A DNA stretch of 64,000 nucleotides, from positions 358,780 to 422,779 of the forward strand of contig NZ_KE384534.1 of NCBI RefSeq assembly GCF_000426545.1. The letters are read 5' to 3'. Below, piece by piece: positions 26,279-33,984 of the stretch. Numbering within the stretch: position 1 is the stretch's first letter; each line of letters opens with the position of its first letter. The DNA is from Paenibacillus massiliensis subsp. panacisoli DSM 21345. Its GTDB lineage: Bacteria; Bacillota; Bacilli; Paenibacillales; Paenibacillaceae. The notes under the pieces were generated by a model, which was given only the letters and a program-made list of their open reading frames with translations, had not been told where the DNA came from and ran no database searches. Position numbers and translations under genes: made by a program.

Positions 26279-26764
26279 ATGCTGGCACGACTGATTCGAC
26301 GCATTCCAAGAGACTGGCTGGTCTATATGTATCGTCACATGCCACTGAAGGGCTTGAAGAATACCATTGTATACCGGACACAGCATAAATTCCTCGTTGC
26401 TGTCCTTGGGGTGATCACGAATGATGCAGGAGAGGTCCTGCTGTTGAAGCACACGTATCGTGACAAGGAGCCTTGGGGAATCCCGGGGGGCTGGATGGAG
26501 ATGGAGAAGCCGGAGCAGGCGCTGGAGCGAGAAATATGGGAGGAGACGCAATTCAAGGTGACGATTACCCGACTGGAGCGGGCGATCTACAGCACGAAGC
26601 CAGGACGGGTTGAACTGGTGTATAGAGGCATCGTGACCGGTGGGACATTCCAGGCCAATAGCGAAATATCTGAGGCTATGTTCTGCGACAGGATGCATCT
26701 GCCTGAAGATCTACCTAGCCACCAGAAGCGCTTGATTGCCGCTATATTAGACGGAGAGAAATGA
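26279..26764 (+). CDS. NUDIX hydrolase
   Basis: The 161-residue protein carries the Nudix box as G-x5-E-x7-RE-I-W-EE-T-Q-F near residues 75-97. The catalytic REIWEE glutamates are kept, but the usual Gly after EE-x is Gln. Such enzymes hydrolyse nucleoside diphosphates linked to another group using Mg2+. ATG 26279 has GAAGGTG upstream. The methyltransferase gene begins 18 bases downstream, so the two are likely co-transcribed. The substrate is unknown. Confidence 0.88.
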   Translation: MLARLIRRIPRDWLVYMYRHMPLKGLKNTIVYRTQHKFLVAVLGVITNDAGEVLLLKHTYRDKEPWGIPGGWMEMEKPEQALEREIWEETQFKVTITRLERAIYSTKPGRVELVYRGIVTGGTFQANSEISEAMFCDRMHLPEDLPSHQKRLIAAILDGEK

Positions 26765-26782
26765 AGGGGAGGGGATGAGTAG

Positions 26783-29089
26783 ATGTTACGGTCACTGAAG
26801 GCAATTGCTGCCTACCGTTCGGGAGATCCCGCATCGTTGGGGCAACATAGCTGGCTACAGCTACTGGCATCGGCTGAGGAGCGAGTCGTGAACTATGAGC
26901 GTATCGAATCCTTGGAGGAACTGCAAGGGCAAGTCAATCCGGTGCTGGATTATGTGGAGCGTTCACTACGTCTTCTTGAGGGGATGCAGCTGTCCTTTTG
27001 GGTCAAGGAATTGGTAGAGCAGGTGCTGATCTGGGCAGAGACAGCGAAAGGCGGCACACTGCGCCAACGCTTGGCCTGGCAAGCTCATGGCATCAATTTG
27101 TTCGTGCATAATGAGGGTTCAGCCCAGTTATATGCACGGTATGGTCGAGGCGAGGGTGCTGCTACGCAGCGACTGCGGGAGGGGATCCCTGATCTGATCG
27201 AAGCAGACCAGACTAAGGATATAGTGGTAGAGCGCCTGATCGCTACTCATGGCCTGATTGGTCAATACATCCGGGGAGAGGTTCCCTTCTCGGCCCATGA
27301 GCCTTTGATAGAACTTGTAGAGAAAGGGTATCTCTCAGCGGATGAGCTGGATTCGGTATTGCTTCCGCTAAACGCTTGTATCATTGGAGCAGTGGATCTG
27401 GCTTTGTGGGAGCGGGTACAGCCCGAAGTGAAGCAGCTCATCTGTAGTATTGCAGCAGGTGAGCGTGAGGTGGCTTGGACGATTCGAGAGCGCCTCATGC
27501 GTTTGCGGAGTGCATCTATTGAAGGGGGCGAAGCGTTTAGTCAAGCATTTGCCCAACTGGAACAGATAGAAGGTGTTATTCCTGCTCTCGCGGATATGCA
27601 AGACAAGACACTATGGTACGTGGAATCCGCGTTGCAGGATTTCTCTCTTGAGGAGGTCGTGAAGATCTTCCTGCTGGCGCTGCGCCATTCAGCAGGATTC
27701 GGCACAGCTGTAAGTGACTCAGCAGTATCGGGCTCAACGGGATTAGCATTGACAGAACTGGAAACGAAGCCGCAGTCGCAGGAGCATACGGTGTCCCTTA
27801 ATGATAGGCATGGAGCTGAGGCTGCATTATTGGACAACAGCGCTTATGGGGCAGATGAATTTATAGGCAGATGGAGTCGACAGCTTCGGCATATCAGCTT
27901 CGAGCTGTTCATGAACATGATCTACTACGATTACAAAGGGCAGAAGCACATTAATGTGTATAAGAAGCGCATGATCGAGAAATTTTTGCGTGAACTGAGC
28001 TGGGAGGAGATCCTGAACGGGCAGCAGCCGGACAATCCTCACCTGCATTATCAGCTAAAGCAGCCTCCGTCGCTCTCAGACACCGTATTTGTTAACTTTG
28101 AATTCTCGCCCGCAGCCAACAAGCTGATCGAATTTTGTATTGAGGCAGAGAAGACTCCGCTCTATGAGCAGGCTGTATTGCTGCTCTTTGATTTGTTTGA
28201 TCTGCGTCGAGATGCGTATGACCGTTTCCACAACGAGGAGCGCTATCTCGCGGACATGAACCAGACGGTAGACTACAAGCGGGTCATGCTGGACTACATT
28301 TCTGGGACTCGCGTACTCGATATCGGACCAGGCGGTGGAGTGCTGCTGGACTTGATCGAGCAGGAGTTGCCTGATGTGCAGGCTGTAGGGATTGATATTT
28401 CAACGAATGTCATTGAGGCACTGGAGCGCAAGAAGCAGCTGGAGGGGCATAAGTGGCAGGTCATGAAGGGAGATGCGCTTCAACTGGAGAGCAGTATTGA
28501 GCCTGGAAGCGTGGATACGATCATTTTCTCATCCATACTGCATGAGCTATATTCCTATATTGAGCGGGACGGCCACAAATTCAACCTGCTTACTGTAGCC
28601 GATGCATTGCGTAGTGCGTACCGGGTCCTTGCCCCAGGTGGGAGGATCATCATTCGAGATGGCATCATGACAGAGCCGCTGGAGCAGGGAAGACGTATTC
28701 GTTTTCTGGAAGCTGATGGTGTACGCTGGCTTGAGCGGTATGCGAAGGATTTTGCAGGCAGGAAGATTGAATATACGGTGCTAGGTGATGATGAGGTGGA
28801 GCTGCTTGTGAATGATGCGATGGAGTTCCTCTATACATATACCTGGGGTGCCGAGGCTTATGTTCACGAGGTGCAGGAGCAATTCGGCTATCTGACACCG
28901 TCCGCTTATCGTAAGTTCATTCATGAGACCCTCGGGGAAGAGGCAGGTATTTTGGTAGCAGAGCATTATTTGCAGGCAGGCTATACGGAGGCGCTTCAGG
29001 AGCGAATCATCCTAACGGACGAGAAGGGGAACCCTGTACCGTTGCCAGACAGTACCTGTCTGTGGGTTATCGAAAAACCAGCGAAATGA
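26783..29089 (+). CDS. Large class I SAM-dependent methyltransferase
   Basis: Of 768 residues, the first 480 are a mostly helical region of unknown role. The methyltransferase core is at about 510-650: VLDIGPGGGVLLDLI is the SAM-binding motif I, AVGIDIS motif II, GDALQLE motif III, and VLAPGGRIIIRDG post-motif III. A further 115 residues follow. The substrate is unknown; the closeness to the NUDIX gene suggests a shared small-molecule or repair role (inference). Confidence 0.85.
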   Translation: MLRSLKAIAAYRSGDPASLGQHSWLQLLASAEERVVNYERIESLEELQGQVNPVLDYVERSLRLLEGMQLSFWVKELVEQVLIWAETAKGGTLRQRLAWQAHGINLFVHNEGSAQLYARYGRGEGAATQRLREGIPDLIEADQTKDIVVERLIATHGLIGQYIRGEVPFSAHEPLIELVEKGYLSADELDSVLLPLNACIIGAVDLALWERVQPEVKQLICSIAAGEREVAWTIRERLMRLRSASIEGGEAFSQAFAQLEQIEGVIPALADMQDKTLWYVESALQDFSLEEVVKIFLLALRHSAGFGTAVSDSAVSGSTGLALTELETKPQSQEHTVSLNDRHGAEAALLDNSAYGADEFIGRWSRQLRHISFELFMNMIYYDYKGQKHINVYKKRMIEKFLRELSWEEILNGQQPDNPHLHYQLKQPPSLSDTVFVNFEFSPAANKLIEFCIEAEKTPLYEQAVLLLFDLFDLRRDAYDRFHNEERYLADMNQTVDYKRVMLDYISGTRVLDIGPGGGVLLDLIEQELPDVQAVGIDISTNVIEALERKKQLEGHKWQVMKGDALQLESSIEPGSVDTIIFSSILHELYSYIERDGHKFNLLTVADALRSAYRVLAPGGRIIIRDGIMTEPLEQGRRIRFLEADGVRWLERYAKDFAGRKIEYTVLGDDEVELLVNDAMEFLYTYTWGAEAYVHEVQEQFGYLTPSAYRKFIHETLGEEAGILVAEHYLQAGYTEALQERIILTDEKGNPVPLPDSTCLWVIEKPAK

Positions 29090-29112
29090 GAGGCGACCGT
29101 AAAGAACATGAA

Positions 29113-29223
29113 GCCTAACAGCGGTCGACAGGTCATGATAGGTCTCAATAGGTGTCCATAGGTTTCGAAAGAGCCTCCTACTTGGTGCGGCTCTATACTT
29201 ACATTTGATAGGGCCCGAGGTAC
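29113..29223 (+). repeat. Dispersed intergenic repeat, copy A
   Basis: It contains AACAGCGGTCGACAGG, a short insert, then GCGGCTCTATACTTACATTTGAT. Copies B (36813-36862) and C (52544-52610) share these blocks in the same orientation. The rest of the 317-base gap (29224-29406) is AT-rich without a gene. Confidence 0.7.
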
Positions 29224-29406
29224 TAGAATAAGAGACAGTATCTATAAGAGTATTAGGTGTCTAAAAGAAAAAGAAGAGTCTAATAGAGAGTAGAAGGGCA
29301 TCTAAAGAAAGTTTAATCACTTTTAAATCAAAATCTAAGAAGATTATGAGATAATTCTAAGAAACAAGAATGTGAGTAAATATGCGAGATGAGCGGAGGA
29401 CAGCAC

Positions 29407-30033
29407 ATGACAGCACTACCTGATGCAGCTATAAATCTCAAAGAATTGCAGGCTAACCTGAGGGTACTAGCTCTGCTGGATATTATTCTGTGCGATGAGG
29501 AGTGGCTACGCTACTACACGTATGAGCCCGCATGGGCAGAAGGGGTATCACTGGCTAACGTGGATGACGGGTCTGGCAATCATATGTATGTTATTTTTGC
29601 ACCTGAGGGCGCGATTATCAAAGGCTTTGACCATGAATCCGAGCTCAGTCCGCATGCGCAGGAAGAGTACGGCGTGTGGCCCGGGATGTATGACGGGATG
29701 CCGGCTGAATTAATGCAGCATCTGCAGGATGATGCATTGGAGCCAGAAGAGGTCACCTTTTGTTACTGGCGGCTGATGGGTGCTAATAACTGGTCTGAAG
29801 GGTCAGTGATTGTGCCGGAAGGCATAGACTCAGGAGCGTCTTGGCTGCTGTCCACGATGTACGACACACCAGAGGCCTACGTGGACTGGGCCAACGACTA
29901 CTATGAGCTGGAGCTGGAAGCCGAGGATGTCCGTGACGTTTTTGAAGGGCAAGTGATTACGGCAGAGCTCATCACGAGGTTGAATCCCGAGCGGAACCAG
30001 GAGGAGGCTTTAGCCGAGCTTGCGGTGTTATAA
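29407..30033 (+). CDS. Hypothetical acidic cytoplasmic protein
   Basis: ATG 29407 has GGAGGA 6 bases upstream and is preferred over ATG 29389. The 208-residue protein is acidic and rich in Trp and Tyr (WLRYYTYEPAWAEG; CYWRLMGANNWSEG). It has no signal peptide or membrane segment. No family was recognised. The mixture resembles DUF-type proteins found near toxin immunity genes, but nothing nearby supports a role. Confidence 0.7.
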   Translation: MTALPDAAINLKELQANLRVLALLDIILCDEEWLRYYTYEPAWAEGVSLANVDDGSGNHMYVIFAPEGAIIKGFDHESELSPHAQEEYGVWPGMYDGMPAELMQHLQDDALEPEEVTFCYWRLMGANNWSEGSVIVPEGIDSGASWLLSTMYDTPEAYVDWANDYYELELEAEDVRDVFEGQVITAELITRLNPERNQEEALAELAVL

Positions 30034-30161
30034 CTGTGATTGAACCCCATTCGGCTAGTTGTTGTTTGCCAAGTTATTGTCAATTTCCCCCCCTCTTATT
30101 TATGTTGTGATACTATTGTGAATAAATTGTATAAATATAACATCAGAATTGGAGGAGGTTC

Positions 30162-30530
30162 ATGAATAAAATATTAGTGCTTATATGGATTATAGGTTTT
30201 TATTTTTTCATGAAATGTCTTAATTATCTTGATAATTATTTCGAGCTTCAAAGATCCATCACCTTTAAATTCCAACCCTATATAACATATCAGGCCATTT
30301 TATATTTTGTACTAGGGGCATATTTTTCATTGATATTCATGAAGAACCTGAAATTCACGTTCAAAAAAGATATATTTCTTTTTGCTTTTATACCTTCTCT
30401 ACTGGTTATGGTTTATTCATTCATAGAAAATCCAGCTTCAAATATTAAGATATTTTTGATGCTTTCTGGCTCATTGTTATCGTATAGCTTGTTAGGTGAA
30501 AAATGTAAAAAAGAGTCACAGCAAGCTTAG
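30162..30530 (+). CDS. Small integral membrane protein
   Basis: The 122-residue protein from ATG 30162 has a strong GGAGGAGG site. Four hydrophobic segments (about 3-21, 43-61, 72-91, 96-110) predict a four-helix membrane protein with a Lys-rich C-terminal tail. The gene is markedly more AT-rich than its neighbours, which suggests acquisition. Function unknown. Confidence 0.75.
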   Translation: MNKILVLIWIIGFYFFMKCLNYLDNYFELQRSITFKFQPYITYQAILYFVLGAYFSLIFMKNLKFTFKKDIFLFAFIPSLLVMVYSFIENPASNIKIFLMLSGSLLSYSLLGEKCKKESQQA

Positions 30531-30597
30531 AGCCTAATAGAAATAGGTCTATAATCATAGGTTGATGGCTGCTCCAGCTCAGGATATGACTAGTCGG

Positions 30598-30643
30598 CAA
30601 AAAAACAGATGACTCCTGATGAATTCAGAAGCCATCTGTTGGT
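30598..30643 (-). terminator. Terminator of the orphan solute-binding protein gene
   Basis: On the minus strand AACAGATGGCTTCTGAA pairs with TTCATCAGGAGTCATCTGTT imperfectly, followed by a run of seven T. Confidence 0.8.
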
Positions 30644-30759
30644 TACTAAAGCTTTGCTATAAGAGTGTCCACAGCTGGGGTTACGACTCGGCCTTCTGCA
30701 ACCGTGCGGCTCTTCGTTGATGGCATAAGGTAATTTACTTGAAACACATACAGCTCTAG

Positions 30760-32451
30760 CTACTCCTCACCATTCCATAGCTTGAGACGATTCTTGATCA
30801 GCTCGGTGTAGGTAGCCTCAGCCTTCGGCACACCCGCATTATCGAACTCCTTCAGCATGGTGTCGTATACCTCGTCAAATTTGTCCCGTGGTGCAAGGAT
30901 CGCTTCGGGAATACGTTTCTTCATAATATCCTGCGCTTTCTGATAAATGACATTGTAGTCAGTATCGGTAGGAACAGGCATGTTGTAGGCAGCTCCCCAT
31001 TCCTTGACAGGGAAATCCTTTTCGGTCTTGAACAGGTCTTTCCAGGTAGTAGCGTTGTAGGCCTTGAGTGACTTTTTCTCGGCTTCACTATAATTAGCTG
31101 TGATCAGCTCAGGATAATTCGTCGTGTAGTAGTTGCCAGTAGGGTCCTTAATCCCGTCGCCATACTGTGCACCCCAGCTCCAGTACAGTCCGATGCCGGT
31201 CTCCTTCTGGAAGTTCAGATTGTCATTGTTCTTCCGTTCCTGTACGTCTGGTGGAATGACACGCTTGCCGTCTACGACATTATAATGCTGCCCCTCTATA
31301 CCCCATTGCCGCAGTATTTGGCCTTCGTCAGAGGACAGGAAATCGAGAAATTTAATAGTACGGACTGGGTTCTTGTTGCTGGTCGTAATGCCGATGCCAT
31401 AAGCTGTATCGAAGCCAATGGATTGGAAGGAAGGGTCATCATATTCCTCTGTGAGTGTCACAGGAAAGTGAGCATACGTATGCTCCTCAAGGCCTGCAGC
31501 CTTCAAAGAATTCTCAGCATCCTGATAGTTCCATTCCCAATCAATTAGGCCGATGACGCGGCCACTGGCAATCTTGGATTTATATTGATCGCTCTTCTGT
31601 ACGAAGGTCTCTTTGTCGAGCAAGCCTTCGTTGTACATATGATTCAGCCAGCGGAAGTATTCACGCTCTTCTGCGCGACGGTAGTGCAGTTTAGCTTCGT
31701 AGGTCTCGGGGTCAATGTAATATTCACCGTCGTTAGGGGCACCTGTAGTCTGGACCGCAGGGTTGGTGACGGTAATCATGATCTTCCAATCATCAGCATC
31801 CAGCGTCAGGGGGATCGTAGGCTGTCCGTTGGTGGTGGGATATTTTTCGACATAGGCTCGCAGTGCATTCTCGAAATCCTTGACGGTTCTAATCTTGGGA
31901 TATCCGAGCTTCTCCAAGGCCTGATGCTGAATCTCGAAACCTCCAGTAGCGTCAAAGGCTACCGTATCCACACCCATATTTGTGGGGATGGTGTAGATGG
32001 CAGGATCGTCCAGACTATATTTGATCCGGTTAAAATAATCTCCATATACCCTCTTGATATTCGGAGCATGCTCCTCAATCAGATCGGTCAGGTCAATAAG
32101 GGCTCCTGCATCGACCAGCTTGCCTACATTGTCTTTAGGGTATACGATATCTGGATAATCTCCACTGGCGGCCATCAGGGCGAATTTGTCCTGACCGCTA
32201 CCATTCACAGCAAACTCTGCTTGCACGGTGACGCCAGTCTTGCGAGTAAACTCCTGACCAATAGCATCCTTCATATTGTTCCAGTTCGGATTAGCTTCGC
32301 CACTGAAGTAAGTAAGTGTCAACGGACTTGTATCATTTGGATCGTCCTCTACAGCAGAAGAGTTGCTGCCGTTACTGCAAGCGGTGCCTACCAGCAAGCT
32401 TGCTGACACCAGCATGACGGCTAGATAACGCCAGGTTGTCGATTTGCCCAT
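30760..32451 (-). CDS. Orphan extracellular solute-binding lipoprotein
   Basis: This 563-residue protein has a lipoprotein signal with Cys25 in LVGTAC and a Ser/Asn linker. Its size and motifs (LTYFSGEANPNWNNM; GDYPDIVYPKDNVGKL; EFTRKTGVTVQAEF) fit the large family-1 binding proteins of the LipO/YtcQ kind. No permease or ATPase gene adjoins it, and a terminator follows, so it must work with a transporter elsewhere. Its promoter region, shared with a divergent LacI gene, has a cre-like site and a LacI-type palindrome. The beta-mannosidase beyond the LacI gene hints at a mannoside ligand. Confidence 0.9.
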   Translation of the reverse strand: MGKSTTWRYLAVMLVSASLLVGTACSNGSNSSAVEDDPNDTSPLTLTYFSGEANPNWNNMKDAIGQEFTRKTGVTVQAEFAVNGSGQDKFALMAASGDYPDIVYPKDNVGKLVDAGALIDLTDLIEEHAPNIKRVYGDYFNRIKYSLDDPAIYTIPTNMGVDTVAFDATGGFEIQHQALEKLGYPKIRTVKDFENALRAYVEKYPTTNGQPTIPLTLDADDWKIMITVTNPAVQTTGAPNDGEYYIDPETYEAKLHYRRAEEREYFRWLNHMYNEGLLDKETFVQKSDQYKSKIASGRVIGLIDWEWNYQDAENSLKAAGLEEHTYAHFPVTLTEEYDDPSFQSIGFDTAYGIGITTSNKNPVRTIKFLDFLSSDEGQILRQWGIEGQHYNVVDGKRVIPPDVQERKNNDNLNFQKETGIGLYWSWGAQYGDGIKDPTGNYYTTNYPELITANYSEAEKKSLKAYNATTWKDLFKTEKDFPVKEWGAAYNMPVPTDTDYNVIYQKAQDIMKKRIPEAILAPRDKFDEVYDTMLKEFDNAGVPKAEATYTELIKNRLKLWNGEE

Positions 32452-32489
32452 GCTTGTTCCCCCTCATATGATATTGTTAATAAATACAA

Positions 32490-32503
32490 TGTAAGTGCTT
32501 TCA
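32490..32503. promoter_or_regulatory. cre-like site (CcpA) upstream of the binding protein gene
   Basis: TGTAAGTGCTTTCA differs from the cre consensus at the central C only. It is about 40 bases from the start of the solute-binding protein gene. Confidence 0.45.
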
Positions 32504-32546
32504 ACAAGGGTATTGTAAATAAAAATAACCTAACAGTCAAGGGATT

Positions 32547-32556
32547 GTTTGCAAAC
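32547..32556. promoter_or_regulatory. LacI-type operator in the divergent promoter
   Basis: GTTTGCAAAC is a perfect palindrome centred on GC, of the kind bound by LacI-family regulators. It lies between the divergent binding-protein and LacI genes. Confidence 0.5.
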
Positions 32557-32640
32557 TTGTTTGGTACTTGTAAGAAAAATATGCTACCATGAAGCAAGTT
32601 ATGAGTACATATGCAATCGTGAATCAGGACAGGTGATATA

Positions 32641-33720
32641 ATGCGCAAAAAAGTGACACTACAGGAAATAGCCGACACTGCAGGAGTGTCGAAATTCGCT
32701 GTATCAAGAGCTCTCGCAGGCAAGTCAGGAGTCAGTGAGGAGACGAGGGCTACAATCGTGAATCTGGCCGGGCAAATGGGCTATTTTCGGAGCGAGGGCA
32801 GAACAGGGCGTATCGAATTGAAGGATGAGCTGACCGGAGGTTGGCAGGGAACAGTAATGATTTTATTTCCGAATATTCGACATCAGAACAGGGAGTCCCG
32901 ATACTGGGGCCCGATCTTTGAGGGGATCTCGCAGCGGCTGAACCAAAAGGGGCTAGACGTTCTGACGCTGACGGAGCCGACCTCGGAGGATATGTTCACG
33001 CTACTGAATCCGGAGGCAATCCGCGGCATTATTACGGTCGGTACCGTATCCACGAGCATTCTGCTGAGCATTAGCCGCATGGACATTCCGTTAGTACTGG
33101 TGGACCATCTGGACCCGACCGTGCGGGCGGATACGATATTCACTGACAATACAAGCGGAATGGGAGAGCTGGTACGTGCCATACTTTCTCGGGGTTATCG
33201 CAGCTTACAGTTCGTGGGTCGCATTCAGGAGGCTCCGAGCTTCTACGAGCGCTGGTTGGCTTACCGTATGGTGCTGGAGCAGCAGGGGATCGTGGGTGTG
33301 CATGGCATGTTCGGTGCACATGGTGCGATTGATACATCGGGTACCCCACTTATTCAAAAAGAGAGCCTGCTGGGGTTAGGTGATACCAGTCTGGAGGAGG
33401 GTCTGCGAACGTTGCCGCTTGATCAATTACCTGAGCTCTTCGTCTGTGTTAACGATGTGACAGCCCAGCTTGTCCTGGGCATTCTAGAGGAGCGCGGTGT
33501 AGATGCCCCTGCCATGTGCGGCGTGACGGGCTTCGACCATACTCATATGGAGCTTCCGCTAGCGGCTACCGTCAAGGTGGATCAGGAGCTGCTAGGCAAG
33601 CGGGCGGTAGATCAGTTATTGTGGCGTATTCTGAATTCGGCTTCAGCGCCTGAACGTAAGTCAATCTACGCAGAGCTGGTGCTGAGGGATACATATATGC
33701 CGTCAGTGCGTTCCACATAG
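32641..33720 (+). CDS. LacI-family transcriptional regulator
   Basis: The 359-residue protein opens with the LacI helix-turn-helix (VTLQEIADTAGVSKFAVSRALAG) and hinge region. A periplasmic-binding-like ligand domain follows (IRGIITVGTVS, IPLVLVDHLDP, TDNTSGM, CGVTGFDHTHMELP). It probably controls the divergent binding-protein gene and perhaps the beta-mannosidase downstream. The start ATG 32641 follows AGGTGATATA, a fair ribosome site. Confidence 0.9.
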   Translation: MRKKVTLQEIADTAGVSKFAVSRALAGKSGVSEETRATIVNLAGQMGYFRSEGRTGRIELKDELTGGWQGTVMILFPNIRHQNRESRYWGPIFEGISQRLNQKGLDVLTLTEPTSEDMFTLLNPEAIRGIITVGTVSTSILLSISRMDIPLVLVDHLDPTVRADTIFTDNTSGMGELVRAILSRGYRSLQFVGRIQEAPSFYERWLAYRMVLEQQGIVGVHGMFGAHGAIDTSGTPLIQKESLLGLGDTSLEEGLRTLPLDQLPELFVCVNDVTAQLVLGILEERGVDAPAMCGVTGFDHTHMELPLAATVKVDQELLGKRAVDQLLWRILNSASAPERKSIYAELVLRDTYMPSVRST

Positions 33721-33984
33721 CGATATATGGATGCCTACAGAGGTGTCGTAGGAAATGGCTGGATCTGTTCGATGTGATTAGCTTGGGTAGGCATGGTTGT
33801 GCATGTCGTATCCGGGCTTTTTTCTTTATCTGGTATTGATCTTTGGATAACGTCAGTTATAATTTGTTATGTAATTATCCTAAAAGTTATTTTTGAATAC
33901 GCTTGCTTGAGTATGGTTGTTATCCTTTTGTTATCCAATTGGACTTAGTTCTCCAACGTCATTTTCAGATTCGGGAGGTTACTT
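33721..33984 (+). other. Intergenic region before beta-mannosidase
   Basis: There is an inverted repeat ATGCCTAC/GTAGGCAT about 50 bases apart and a T-run at 33818-33823, possibly a weak terminator for the LacI gene. It is AT-rich towards the next start codon. No gene was seen. Confidence 0.4.

Noticed and set aside
31585..32406. 273-codon plus-strand frame opposite the solute-binding protein
   Set aside because: It is a shadow of the lipoprotein gene, without start signals.
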